Assembly (NCBI GenBank): GCA_025963815.1
Contig: JAOQAA010000543.1
Span: forward strand, 1 to 21,600
DNA length: 21,600 nucleotides
DNA from: Capsulimonas sp.
Lineage (GTDB): Bacteria > Armatimonadota > Armatimonadia > Armatimonadales > Capsulimonadaceae
Direction: 5' to 3'
Numbering within the stretch: position 1 is the first letter of the stretch; every line of letters begins with the position of its first letter. Made by a program: the position numbers and the translations under genes. This document shows positions 6,447 through 14,536 of this stretch, piece after piece. The notes beneath the pieces were generated by a model. That model did no database searches. It was given only the letters and a program-made list of their open reading frames with translations, and was not told the origin of the DNA.

Positions 6447-7067
6447 TTATCGTGGTGTGGGTGAGATGGCGCTGGGCTTCGAAAGCTTGTCCAGCTCGCG
6501 AAGTAAAATGTCGTTGCTGAGATTGTCCGACGCGTAGGCGTGTCTGTGGACGAATTGGATACGGCCGCCCGTGTCGATCACGAACGTTCCCGGCATTTGG
6601 AAGCCGTTGCCGGAAAGCCTGCCGATGAAATGCCCCCGCAGTGTCGCAATCGCGCCGCGCACAAAGGAACGCCAGCCGAAGAGCTGACTGAACGTGCCCC
6701 GGTCGAGGCCGTAGGCTTGGTAGGGCGCAAGGTCGTTGCCGGTCACGAGAAGCGGGTAGGGCAGGCTGAGCAGGATCTGGAACGCCTTGCCGGTTTTGGG
6801 ATCGCCCTGGCCGATGGCGACGACTTCCGCGCCGGCCGCCTGAAACTTTGCGTAATCACGTCGCAGCCACGCCGCCTGTTCGCGGCAGAACGTGCAGCCA
6901 TAGTGACGCAGGAACACGACCACGATCGGCCGTCGCTCCCAAAGCTCGGAGAGGAGGATCGCGGAGCCGTCCGTCGCCGTCAGTGCGAGGTCGGGCGCGG
7001 CGTCGCCTGCTTGCGGCGCCTTGCCGCGAGATTTGGGTGATGGCGCGCCGCCGAGAGAAACTGGCAT
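6447..7067 (-). CDS. Peroxiredoxin-like (AhpC/TSA) family protein
   Basis: 206 aa from ATG at 7067, chosen because GGAGG lies 9 nt upstream; a GTG at 7133 in the same frame has no ribosome binding site. Thioredoxin-like fold: GDAAPDLALTATDG opens the AhpC/TSA domain, then IVVVFLRHYGCTFCREQ gives a CxxC pair (Cys58, Cys61) at the usual redox position. Near the C-terminus FQMPGTFVIDTGGRIQFVH is the cis-Pro and final strand region. The FLRHYGCTFC signature fits the peroxiredoxin-like AhpC/TSA2 group rather than classical Prx, whose peroxidatic Cys sits in PxxxTxxC. The likely role is thiol or peroxide redox chemistry; the substrate is unknown. First gene of a two-gene unit with the broken cytochrome. 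Confidence 0.8.
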   Translation of the reverse strand: MPVSLGGAPSPKSRGKAPQAGDAAPDLALTATDGSAILLSELWERRPIVVVFLRHYGCTFCREQAAWLRRDYAKFQAAGAEVVAIGQGDPKTGKAFQILLSLPYPLLVTGNDLAPYQAYGLDRGTFSQLFGWRSFVRGAIATLRGHFIGRLSGNGFQMPGTFVIDTGGRIQFVHRHAYASDNLSNDILLRELDKLSKPSAISPTPR

Positions 7068-7298
7068 CCGTTCCGGCCTCCGAGAATTTCCAATTGGATT
7101 TAGTATACGATGCGCTTGGGTGTTATGTTCCACGTTTGGGAGGCATATTCCTACGGATATACCCTAGATAAGTTTATGGGAATACCAGAAGGAAACGCGG
7201 CGCGGAATGCAGAAATTATCCCAATCGTGATTGAGAGAGCCAAGGGATGGCTCTGCGGGGATCACTGAGGCGTCTCGTACGCAATAAGGAAATGCAAA

Positions 7299-7709
7299 AT
7301 GCCGGATGAGAAGGACCAGGACGCTTGGCTGATCGAACGGTCGACGGCGCAGAACAACTGGGCGCAGGCCAAATCGGACTACGCCACGGCGGTGACGCTG
7401 CACGATGCCGGGATTTACTACGCCGCCGTGTTTTTCGCGCAGCAGACGGCTGAGAAGTGTCTGCGCGCCGCCTGCATTCTGCGACTCCAAAAGAACCCGC
7501 GCGGACACAATATCATCCAGAGCGCCAATGCGCTGCATGCGCCCCTGGAAGTGATGAACGCCGCCGCCGAGCTGAACGCGGACTTCCTCACGGCCCGCAC
7601 GGTGGAGTCCGCCGAGGGCGTTCCGGCGCAGATGTACGACCGCGAAATCTCCACACGGCACCTGGAGGCCGGGCGCACGATTATGGACTGGGTCCGCGCG
7701 CTGATGTGA
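7299..7709 (+). CDS. HEPN-domain protein
   Basis: 136 aa, ATG start with AAGGAAA 6 nt upstream. The segment WAQAKSDYATAVTL, then GIYYAAVFFAQQTAEKCLRA, is the typical first helices of prokaryotic HEPN proteins. It is followed by an Arg-rich stretch ending PRGHN, with Arg62, Arg68 and His70 as candidates for the Rx4-6H RNase motif. HEPN proteins usually act with a nucleotidyltransferase (MNT) partner or as RNA-cutting toxins; no MNT gene flanks this one, so it stands alone. The preceding 165 bp separates it from the divergent redox operon, and xylB follows after 78 bp on the same strand. Family assignment is good; activity is unproven. Confidence 0.8.
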   Translation: MPDEKDQDAWLIERSTAQNNWAQAKSDYATAVTLHDAGIYYAAVFFAQQTAEKCLRAACILRLQKNPRGHNIIQSANALHAPLEVMNAAAELNADFLTARTVESAEGVPAQMYDREISTRHLEAGRTIMDWVRALM

Positions 7710-7787
7710 GCCATTTCGCTTATCGCCATTCTCTCTCGCTCTATTTGTTCTAAATATACTCCCTCTGAAACGGAAAAACGGCGAATA

Positions 7788-9320
7788 ATGTCTTATTATC
7801 TTGGCATCGACATCGGCACGAGTGGGACGAAGACGCTCCTCGTGGATGTCGCCGGACGCCCTGTCGCGTCCGCAACCTTCGGCTATCCTCTCCTGACTCC
7901 CGCGCCGCAATGGGCGGAGCAAAACCCCTCCGACTGGTGGGACGCCGTCGTCCAAGGCGTACGCGAGATTCTCGCAAAATCGGGCGTCGCCGCTTCGGAA
8001 ATTGCGGGCATCGGTCTTAGCGGCCAGATGCATGGCTCGGTCTTTCTGGACCGTGAGGACAACGTCCTGCGGCCCGCCATTCTCTGGTGCGATCAGCGCA
8101 CGCAGGCCGAATGTGACTGGATCACGGAGCAGGCGGGGCGCGAAAACCTGCCGGGCCTGATCGGAAACCCGGTGCTTACGGGCTTCACCGCGCCGAAGAT
8201 CGTCTGGCTGCGCAACCATGAACCCGATATCTATGCGCGCGTCGCCAAAGTGCTGCTTCCCAAGGATTATATCCGCCTCAAATTGACGGGCGTCCATGCG
8301 ACAGAAGTCTCCGACGCCTCGGGAACGGCGCTGTTCGATGTCGCAAATCGGCGCTGGTCGCTCGAAATGCTGGCAGCAGCAGGCATTCCCGCATCCTGGA
8401 TGCCGGACTCGGCCGAGAGTATTGAAGTGACGGGGCATGTGAGCGCGGACGCGGCGACCGCCACCGGACTTGCCGCCGGCACGCCAGTCGTCGGCGGCGG
8501 CGGCGATCAGGCTGCGGGCGCGGTCGGCAGCGGCATCGTCGAAACGGGAATCGTCAGCAGCACCGTCGGCACCAGCGGCGTGGTATTTGCGTTCTCGGAC
8601 ACCCCAGCCGCCGATCCGGGCCTGCGCGTCCACAGCTTCTGCCATGCCGTTCCTGGCAAATGGCACACCATGGGCGTTGTGCTGAGCGCCGGCGGCAGCT
8701 TGCGCTGGCTGCGTGACACGTTCTACGCCTCCGAAACAGCGATCGCGCACGCCAGCGGCCAGGACGTTTACTCGCTCATCGCGGGCGAAGCGGCCACGGT
8801 CGAAGCAGGCTCCGAAGGCTTAATCTTCCTGCCGTATCTCACCGGCGAGCGGACGCCGCACCCCGATCCCGATGCGCGCGGCGCCTTTGTCGGCCTGACG
8901 CTTCGGCATACCCGCGCTCACTTCGCACGCGCGGTCCTAGAAGGCGTCGCGTTCGCACTGAACGACACATTCTTAATTTTCCAGGACATGGGAATCGCCA
9001 TCTCCGAAGTTCGCACTTCCGGCGGCGGCGCGAAATCGCCCGTCTGGCGGCAGATCCACGCCGATGTCACCGGCTATGCACACTGCACCTTGCAAGTCGA
9101 TGAAGGTCCCGCGCTCGGCGCCGCCCTGCTGGCCGCAGTGGGAACGGGAGCCTACGCCACGGTGGCGGACGCCTGCGCCGCCGCAATCCAAACCGTGGAG
9201 ACCAGCGACGCAAACTCCGCAACGCACGCGCGATACGGCCGCTTCAACGGAATCTATCGCTCGCTCTACCCCGCGCTGAAGGGTGAGTTCGCGGCAATCA
9301 CAAAAGCCGTCATATCTTAA
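7788..9320 (+). CDS. xylB: Xylulokinase
   Basis: 510 aa, full length for FGGY-family kinases. It phosphorylates D-xylulose to xylulose-5-phosphate, the entry of xylose into the pentose phosphate pathway, in the cytoplasm. The N-terminal phosphate loop is LGIDIGTSGTKTLLVD (5-20); GQMHG (79-83) and WCDQRT (100-105) are typical of XylB; GGGGDQAAGAVGSG (236-249) contains the presumed catalytic Asp240. The C-terminal ATP-site signature is VRTSGGGAKSPVWRQIHADV. The ribosome binding site is weak. No xylose isomerase or sugar transporter is nearby, but a transaldolase gene lies 1 kb downstream. Other FGGY kinases (ribulo- or gluconokinase) are less likely given the GQMHG and DQRT motifs. Confidence 0.9.
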   Translation: MSYYLGIDIGTSGTKTLLVDVAGRPVASATFGYPLLTPAPQWAEQNPSDWWDAVVQGVREILAKSGVAASEIAGIGLSGQMHGSVFLDREDNVLRPAILWCDQRTQAECDWITEQAGRENLPGLIGNPVLTGFTAPKIVWLRNHEPDIYARVAKVLLPKDYIRLKLTGVHATEVSDASGTALFDVANRRWSLEMLAAAGIPASWMPDSAESIEVTGHVSADAATATGLAAGTPVVGGGGDQAAGAVGSGIVETGIVSSTVGTSGVVFAFSDTPAADPGLRVHSFCHAVPGKWHTMGVVLSAGGSLRWLRDTFYASETAIAHASGQDVYSLIAGEAATVEAGSEGLIFLPYLTGERTPHPDPDARGAFVGLTLRHTRAHFARAVLEGVAFALNDTFLIFQDMGIAISEVRTSGGGAKSPVWRQIHADVTGYAHCTLQVDEGPALGAALLAAVGTGAYATVADACAAAIQTVETSDANSATHARYGRFNGIYRSLYPALKGEFAAITKAVIS

Positions 9321-9333
9321 TTATTTGCCATTA

Positions 9334-9482
9334 TGACCCACCCCGGCCCTTCGGGCCACCAATCCCATGGAACTGGGATGGGTAATTCGGAGTTAATTTC
9401 TCAGGCGGCTTTCGTTCGAAAATTTCTTTCCAACCCTTCCCGGCTTCAAGGGAGGGGTGGCGCGAAGCGCCGGGGTGGGTCA
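9334..9482. repeat. 149-bp palindromic intergenic repeat (REP/MITE-like)
   Basis: The element begins TGACCCACCCCGGC and ends with the exact reverse complement GCCGGGGTGGGTCA (9469-9482), a 14-bp perfect inverted repeat. Each end folds further: GGCCC-TTC-GGGCC at 9345-9357 and GGCGC-GAA-GCGCC at 9459-9471. An inner hairpin ATCCCA/TGGGAT lies at 9361-9378. It begins 13 bp after the xylB stop and ends about 60 bp before the dipeptidase start, so it fills the gap between the two genes. It carries no credible gene. GC-rich bacterial genomes often contain many copies of such elements, but only one occurs in this window. Confidence 0.7.
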
Positions 9483-9544
9483 CCCGGAAGGGTTGCGCCA
9501 CGTGCAGGGATAAGTCACTCAATTAAACAAGGAAGATAATTTCT

Positions 9545-10222
9545 ATGGCCCGATCGTTTGGAGAGCCTCTGACGAAGCTTCGGGCCGTCCCGATTGTCGA
9601 TAACGGCGAGCCGCTCGTCGATCCGCGCACTCTCTCGCCGCGCGTTGCGTTCGCCGAAAAGCATCCGGCGTTCGACGAGATGAAATGCGTGCCGCACGTT
9701 CGCAAGAGCGTCGCCGCAATGATCGCGCAGGCGGCGGAAGCGCTTCCGCCGGATGTCACGCTTCAGATCTTCGAAGGCTACCGTCCGATTGCCCAGCAGC
9801 GCTGGATATACCAACAAATCAAATCGGACTTTGCCGCAAAGCATCCGGAGTGGAGCAAAGCGACCCTGCATCGGATCACGAATACGATGTCCGCTCCGCC
9901 TGAGGACAAGTGTCCGCCCCCGCACACCACCGGCGGCGCATTCGATCTCTTGCTGATCGACACGAAGACGCAAGAGCCGCTTGACATGACCTCGCCGTTT
10001 GCATTGGATGAGACAAGCGCCCCAACCGATCTCAAAGGACTCAGCGACACCGCACAGCGCAATCGGGATTTGCTGGTAAAAACTCTGACGGACGCCGGCC
10101 TTACGAACTACGTGGGCGAATGGTGGCACTGGTCCTACGGCGACTCCGGCTGGGCGCTGCGTGTCGCCGCGCCCGAAGCGATCTACGGCGCGCTGCCGGC
10201 GGATACGGCGCCCGCAGGATGA
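9545..10222 (+). CDS. D-alanyl-D-alanine dipeptidase (VanX/DdpX family, peptidase M15D)
   Basis: 225 aa, ATG start with AAGGAAG upstream. VanX-type zinc peptidases cleave D-Ala-D-Ala. All expected residues are visible: Arg80 in EGYRP (transition-state Arg), zinc ligands His127 (PPPHTTGGAFD) and Asp134, the catalytic base Glu192 and zinc ligand His195 in GEWWHW. A signal peptide is not apparent, so it probably acts in the cytoplasm. No vanHA, transporter or two-component genes are adjacent, so a vancomycin-resistance cluster is not indicated; recycling or use of peptidoglycan-derived dipeptide is more likely, as for DdpX. Confidence 0.88.
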   Translation: MARSFGEPLTKLRAVPIVDNGEPLVDPRTLSPRVAFAEKHPAFDEMKCVPHVRKSVAAMIAQAAEALPPDVTLQIFEGYRPIAQQRWIYQQIKSDFAAKHPEWSKATLHRITNTMSAPPEDKCPPPHTTGGAFDLLLIDTKTQEPLDMTSPFALDETSAPTDLKGLSDTAQRNRDLLVKTLTDAGLTNYVGEWWHWSYGDSGWALRVAAPEAIYGALPADTAPAG

Positions 10223-10360
10223 TCGTTGTGTTAAATCGAGATTAAGCTTCCGCTCTGGCGCTGTGACAGGCCCGTATTTTTACTGGGACCGGGTATATAG
10301 AGTAAGGAATTTCCGAATTCGGTGGGGCGGCGAGGCCGCGCCCAGGAAGGCAATCGGCAG

Positions 10361-11026
10361 ATGAAATTTTTTATCGACACCGCGAATGTGGAAGAAATCA
10401 AGAAGGCGATGGAGTGGGGGATCCTGGACGGCGTTACGACCAACCCCAGCCTGATCGCAAAGGAAGGCGTGGACCACAAGACGCGCGTGATGGAGATCGT
10501 CAAGGTCGTCGGCGATCTGCCCGTTTCGGCGGAGTGCGTGGAAAGCGATTACGACAAGCTGCTCGCTGAGGCGAAAGACATTGCATCGTGGGCTCCGAAC
10601 ATCTATGTCAAGGTCCCGATGACGCCCACGGCGCTGGAAGTCGTCAAAGAACTGTCCCCGAACGGCGTCAACTTCAACGTCACCCTGGTCTTTTCACTTC
10701 CGCAGGCGCTGCTGGCGGCCAAGGCGGGCGCATCGTTCATTTCGTTCTTTGTGGGCCGTATCGATGATATGGGAAGCGGCGAAGCCGCGCAGAACATCGA
10801 GGACGCCGTGCAGATGGTGGAGACTTACGAGTTCCCGAAAGACCCGGAGATCCTCGTGGCGTCCATCCGCGGTCCCCTGCAAGTCGTGGAGAGCATCCGC
10901 TCCGGCGCGCACATCGCCACCATCCCGTATAAGATCATGGAGCAGCTGTTCCACCATCCGCTCACGGATCTGGGCGTCAAGAAATTCTACGACGATTATC
11001 TGAAAGCCACCGGCAAAACGGCTTAA
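10361..11026 (+). CDS. tal: Transaldolase (small TalC/FSA-type)
   Basis: 221 aa from the ATG at 10361, preceded by AGGAAGG 9 nt upstream; the frame extends left to a GTG at 10322, but that region is non-conserved and contains a GC hairpin. It belongs to the short decameric-type transaldolase group. FFIDTANVEEI (3-13) has the conserved Asp6, GVTTNPSL (24-31) is the family signature, and Lys84 in IYVKVPMT is the Schiff-base lysine. SFISFFVGRIDD (125-136) and GAHIATIPYKI follow as expected. It transfers the dihydroxyacetone unit between sedoheptulose-7-phosphate and glyceraldehyde-3-phosphate in the pentose phosphate pathway. Some relatives act as fructose-6-phosphate aldolase, but SFFVGRIDD favours transaldolase. 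A strong terminator follows. Confidence 0.92.
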   Translation: MKFFIDTANVEEIKKAMEWGILDGVTTNPSLIAKEGVDHKTRVMEIVKVVGDLPVSAECVESDYDKLLAEAKDIASWAPNIYVKVPMTPTALEVVKELSPNGVNFNVTLVFSLPQALLAAKAGASFISFFVGRIDDMGSGEAAQNIEDAVQMVETYEFPKDPEILVASIRGPLQVVESIRSGAHIATIPYKIMEQLFHHPLTDLGVKKFYDDYLKATGKTA

Positions 11027-11070
11027 TTAGGATGCCTCCCGGCTCCCACAAGGGCATCTGAACTCACTCA

Positions 11071-11106
11071 ATCGCCCAGCGCATTTGCGCTGGGCGATTT
11101 TTATTT
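11071..11106 (+). terminator. Strong intrinsic terminator after transaldolase
   Basis: ATCGCCCAGCGC, loop ATTT, GCGCTGGGCGAT: a perfect 12-bp GC-rich stem followed by TTTTATTTT. It separates transaldolase from the flagellar cluster, so the flagellar genes must have their own promoter within 11107-11177 or be read from elsewhere. Confidence 0.9.
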
Positions 11107-11138
11107 TCCGCCTCCCCCTCCAGAACGCCAGCATTTCT

Positions 11139-11146
11139 GCCGATAT
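11139..11146 (+). promoter_or_regulatory. Possible sigma28-type -10 box before fliK
   Basis: GCCGATAT matches the flagellar sigma28 -10 consensus GCCGATAA at 7 of 8 bases. It lies in the only 71 bp between the preceding terminator and fliK. No TAAA is found at the expected -35 distance, so the call is weak. Confidence 0.2.
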
Positions 11147-11177
11147 AGATGATGACAACTTGAAACAGGAGGCCCCG

Positions 11178-13550
11178 ATGCCGTTAGACATTATGTCTGG
11201 CTTCAGCGGCGGCGCGGCGCCCACAGGCGCTGCGATCCCCGGCGCTCCTCCCGTCCCAGGTTCGGAACCGACCGTTTCCTTCGCTTCTCTGCTCAGCGGC
11301 CAAGTGACGAACGCCTCCCAAAGCGCCGTCAAAAAGCCCGTCGATGAGAAAGCGAATGATAGTACGGACTGCTCGGATTCGGACACAAAGACGGAGGATG
11401 CTTCGGCCACGCTGGACCCCTCACTCATCGCGCAGAACTTCGTTCTGCCGACCCAGGCGCCGCAGATCGTACTGCAGCCAATAAAATCAGAGCCCAACGT
11501 TCCGTCGATTACGGACCGGACGGCCGGAACCAGTGTCGCAATGGACGCCAGCCCGGTTCTTTCCCGCCTTCAGGCGAGCGGAAGTCAAACCGGCGGCGAA
11601 TTGCTCTCCACTCTCAAACAAACCATCGCGGGCGCCGCGAAGGCAGTCTCCGCGCCGGCAGCTCCGGCGGGGCAGGGCGCCGCCGTCCGTCTATCGGGCG
11701 CGCCTACGCCTGCCGCAAACGCGCCGGCCTCCGCGCCGTTTTTGACAGCGCAAACGGCAAACGCCGCCCCCGCAAGCTCTCAAATCCTTATACAGGATGC
11801 GAAGGCTGGGCAAGCGTCCGTGCGGATCGCCACTCAGCCTATCACCCTCGGTCAAACCGCCAAGACAGTTGTCGGCAAGCCTGATGTCACTGCCCCGGCC
11901 GTGTCTTTAGGATTAGCGGCTCCCGTGATCGCGGCTCAGCCTTCGAAACAAGGCGGCGCCGTCCCGGCGATCGCCGATAACGCAGCAGTCCTAGCGGCTT
12001 CTCAAAGCGCCGTTATCACATCTGCGGCGAATCTACTTTCATCGCCAAAACCGAATGCGGCTGTGCTGGATACTCTCGCGCTCTCCGCTCCTTTCCAGCC
12101 GATCTCAGGCGGAGCGGTTCCCGTGCTGCCTACAGTCTTATCAGGCGCCCCTCTGGACCACGGAGACGCTCCGTTTGCAGGAACAATACCCCCTGTCTTC
12201 GGCGTGAAACCAACGCTGCTCCCAGCCGGCGCGGCCCCCGTGGCCGGGGCAAAGATCGATGCTGGCGCGGAACAGCCCCCAGCGCAGGTCGCTTCGGCGC
12301 CGGCGAACACGGTTTCGGCGGCATCGATCGCGAACTCGATCGCGGCGGCGAAGATCATCACCAACTCAGCGTCCGTCGTTCAGGCGACGGTGAACATCGC
12401 TCCAGCGGTTTCCAGGATAGTCGGCGCGGCGCCGACCGCTCCGGTTACTGCATCGGTGCTCGACACAGCTCCGGTTGCGGCGCCGGCGAACGTGGCCGCG
12501 CCGGCCAATCCGTTGGCGTCAGCCAATTTCGCGGCGCCAGCCTCGGCTTCCAGCAGCGTCGCCATCATGAATCCGGTCCTGGAAAGCGTTGTTTCGACCG
12601 TTCCCACATCGGTTGATATCTCCGGAAAAATAACCCTGCAAAAAATACGGGGGCTCTCCGATAATAAGAATGTGAGCGGCGGAGAGGCGCAAACGAAAGG
12701 CGCCGGGAAAGAAAACGCGGCGAACTTGCTGCAATCGCCCAGCGGAAAAGCTTCCGTCAATCGCGGTTACAACAGTTCCTCTTCTCTTTCCGAAGCCCTC
12801 GTCAAAGCGGAAATTACGACGGACGACGCCAAGAATGGAAACGACGTAACGATGACAGCGACGCTGAGTGGTTCGGAAACGGGGAAGACGGCGGCAATGA
12901 TCCAGGATCAGCCGGCGACTGTACAAATGCCCGCTCAGGACCGCGCCGCGATGATCACGAAAGTCGTGGACAAGATCGGTGAGATGACGCTGGACGCAAA
13001 GGGGAAGGGCGGCGACAAAGTGACGCTGCAGCTTCACCCGCAGGATTGGGGCCAGCTCAATCTGACGGTGACAATGACGCCTAAAGTAGACGCCAGCGGC
13101 CAAAAGATCACAGTGGTTACGGCCCATGTCGTGGCCGAGAACCCGGTCGTGAAGCAGGCTCTAGAAAGCCATCTGAGCGATCTGCGGCGCAGCCTAGGCG
13201 AACACGGACTGAAACTGGACAGCATGACGGTAGTCGTTGACGCTGCTTCCACTGTGTCCGCAGCGGCTCAGTCGAGCGGAAGCGGACTGAACTCGGACCA
13301 TCGCCAGTCGAACGACGGCGGGCAGTCCCAGTCACAGAACAGCCAGTCTTCGGCGCAATCCGGCGGCTTCGACGGCTCCGGCCAGAACGGCCGCGCCTTC
13401 GCCGACTTCGGCTCCGGGCAGTTCAGCGGCGGCCGGCAGGGCCATCAGAACGATCAGGCGACCTGGACCGCGCACGATGCGGACCTCGACATCGCGCCGG
13501 CGGCGGTCACTCGCTCGAATGCTTCCAGCCGGATCGATTACCGAGCCTAA
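11178..13550 (+). CDS. fliK: Flagellar hook-length control protein FliK
   Basis: 790 aa from ATG at 11178, with AGGAGG 5 nt upstream; the open frame further left runs into the terminator and is not used. FliK measures hook length and switches export specificity from hook to filament. The conserved C-terminal Flg_hook domain lies at about 590-690: KVTLQLHPQDWGQLNLTV, then KQALESHLSDLRRSLGEHGL and DSMTVVV. Between the N-terminus and this domain is a very long Ala/Pro/Val-rich, low-complexity linker, as expected of a molecular ruler but long for the family. A Ser/Gln/Gly-rich tail follows the domain. First gene of the flagellar cluster here, 15 bp before flgD. Confidence 0.88.
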   Translation: MPLDIMSGFSGGAAPTGAAIPGAPPVPGSEPTVSFASLLSGQVTNASQSAVKKPVDEKANDSTDCSDSDTKTEDASATLDPSLIAQNFVLPTQAPQIVLQPIKSEPNVPSITDRTAGTSVAMDASPVLSRLQASGSQTGGELLSTLKQTIAGAAKAVSAPAAPAGQGAAVRLSGAPTPAANAPASAPFLTAQTANAAPASSQILIQDAKAGQASVRIATQPITLGQTAKTVVGKPDVTAPAVSLGLAAPVIAAQPSKQGGAVPAIADNAAVLAASQSAVITSAANLLSSPKPNAAVLDTLALSAPFQPISGGAVPVLPTVLSGAPLDHGDAPFAGTIPPVFGVKPTLLPAGAAPVAGAKIDAGAEQPPAQVASAPANTVSAASIANSIAAAKIITNSASVVQATVNIAPAVSRIVGAAPTAPVTASVLDTAPVAAPANVAAPANPLASANFAAPASASSSVAIMNPVLESVVSTVPTSVDISGKITLQKIRGLSDNKNVSGGEAQTKGAGKENAANLLQSPSGKASVNRGYNSSSSLSEALVKAEITTDDAKNGNDVTMTATLSGSETGKTAAMIQDQPATVQMPAQDRAAMITKVVDKIGEMTLDAKGKGGDKVTLQLHPQDWGQLNLTVTMTPKVDASGQKITVVTAHVVAENPVVKQALESHLSDLRRSLGEHGLKLDSMTVVVDAASTVSAAAQSSGSGLNSDHRQSNDGGQSQSQNSQSSAQSGGFDGSGQNGRAFADFGSGQFSGGRQGHQNDQATWTAHDADLDIAPAAVTRSNASSRIDYRA

Positions 13551-13565
13551 CCAAGGAGAAACAGA

Positions 13566-13991
13566 ATGTCCGTCACAGCACAACTTCCGATTACAGGCAG
13601 TACTTCCACTCCCGTTCCGACAAACGCCAGCGGAACCGCGCTTACCGATAAGACCGACAGCAAAACGCAGTTCCTGAAGCTTCTGGTGACACAGCTTCAA
13701 AACCAGGATCCGCTCAATCCGACCGACCAGAAAGATATGCTTGCGCAGCTGGCGCAGTTCTCCTCGCTGGAGCAGATGCAGAACCTCAATTCGACCCTGA
13801 CATCTTCTTCGCAGCTGCAGCAGCTCGGCCAGGGATCTTCCCTGATCGGCAAAACGGTCACTACCACCACCGCTAAAGGCGATGTCGGTCCCTCGGGAGT
13901 GGTCAGTTCCGTCGTAATGAAGAGCGGTGTCGCCTATCTTCATATCGGCTCCGACGATGTGGAGATGTCCACCGTCAGCACTGTGAAGTGA
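13566..13991 (+). CDS. flgD: Flagellar hook capping/scaffold protein FlgD (short form)
   Basis: 141 aa, ATG with AAGGAG 7 nt upstream. FlgD caps the growing hook so that FlgE can assemble. The conserved N-terminal region is clear: QFLKLLVTQLQNQDPLNP (35-52) and MLAQLAQFSSLEQMQNLN. After that only a short beta-rich stretch (SLIGKTVTTTT to the end) remains. The Ig-like and Tudor-like domains of the about 230-aa enterobacterial protein are absent or minimal, as in many Gram-positive-type flagella. It ends 7 bp before the next gene. Confidence 0.9.
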   Translation: MSVTAQLPITGSTSTPVPTNASGTALTDKTDSKTQFLKLLVTQLQNQDPLNPTDQKDMLAQLAQFSSLEQMQNLNSTLTSSSQLQQLGQGSSLIGKTVTTTTAKGDVGPSGVVSSVVMKSGVAYLHIGSDDVEMSTVSTVK

Positions 13992-13998
13992 CGCTCAT

Positions 13999-14406
13999 AT
14001 GAACAGTGTTGACATTGAAAACAGAATAATCGGCGCGATCCCGCGAACTGGAGCCTCTAAGCCTGCTACTGTTCCGGCCGCAAATCCATCAACCTCCGGA
14101 CCGAGCTTCGGCCAGATCCTTAGCGATCAGCTTGCCGTGAGCGGAGCGAAAGCGAACGTTAAGTTCTCCGGACATGCGCAAAGCCGATTGGCTTCCCGCA
14201 ATATCCACTTGACCAGCGAAGACATCGCGAAAATCGGCGACGGCATTACGAAAGCCGCAGCCAAAGGCGCAAAAGAATCGCTGTTCCTGACCGACAAAGC
14301 CGCACTCGTCGTCTCCGTGGCGAACCGAACGGTGATTACCGCCGTGGACAAAACGGCCCTTAAAGATAACATCTTTACCAATATCGATAGCGCCATGATC
14401 ATCTGA
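13999..14406 (+). CDS. Flagellar operon protein, TIGR02530 type
   Basis: 135 aa, ATG start with only a weak ribosome binding site, 7 bp after flgD, suggesting translational coupling. FSGHAQSRLASRNIHL (56-71), SLFLTDKAALVVSVANRTVITAVD and the end NIFTNIDSAMII are hallmarks of the small protein family found between flgD and flgE in Firmicutes-like flagellar operons (TIGR02530). Its role is uncertain; position suggests help in hook assembly or export. The first 50 residues are a Pro/Ser/Thr-rich variable stretch. Confidence 0.85.
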   Translation: MNSVDIENRIIGAIPRTGASKPATVPAANPSTSGPSFGQILSDQLAVSGAKANVKFSGHAQSRLASRNIHLTSEDIAKIGDGITKAAAKGAKESLFLTDKAALVVSVANRTVITAVDKTALKDNIFTNIDSAMII

Positions 14407-14536
14407 GATCGCGGCCAGACCGGCGCGAAGCGCCAAAAGACAACACGGCCGGACCTCCGATCGAGGACGCCGTAATTCACCGCCGACGGGAATGACTGAC
14501 CGCCGGCAATTACAAAACCTTAGGAGAGTTATTTAA

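Noticed and set aside
7164..8750. Long minus-strand ORF (528 codons) opposite the HEPN gene and xylB
   Set aside because: It lies entirely antisense to two well-recognised genes, is Arg/Gly/His-rich with no domain, and is typical of shadow ORFs in GC-rich DNA.
9331..9522. 63-codon minus-strand ORF in the xylB-dipeptidase gap
   Set aside because: It is a translation of the palindromic repeat; such ORFs are often annotated wrongly in repeat copies.
9545..10222. Vancomycin resistance cluster suggested by the VanX-like gene
   Set aside because: No vanH, vanA, regulator or sensor is adjacent; a lone M15D dipeptidase is common in non-resistant bacteria.
11967..11974. GCCGATAA inside fliK as an internal sigma28 promoter
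   Set aside because: It lies in the middle of a coding region with no -35 at the right distance and no gene start nearby; used as a reminder of the chance level.
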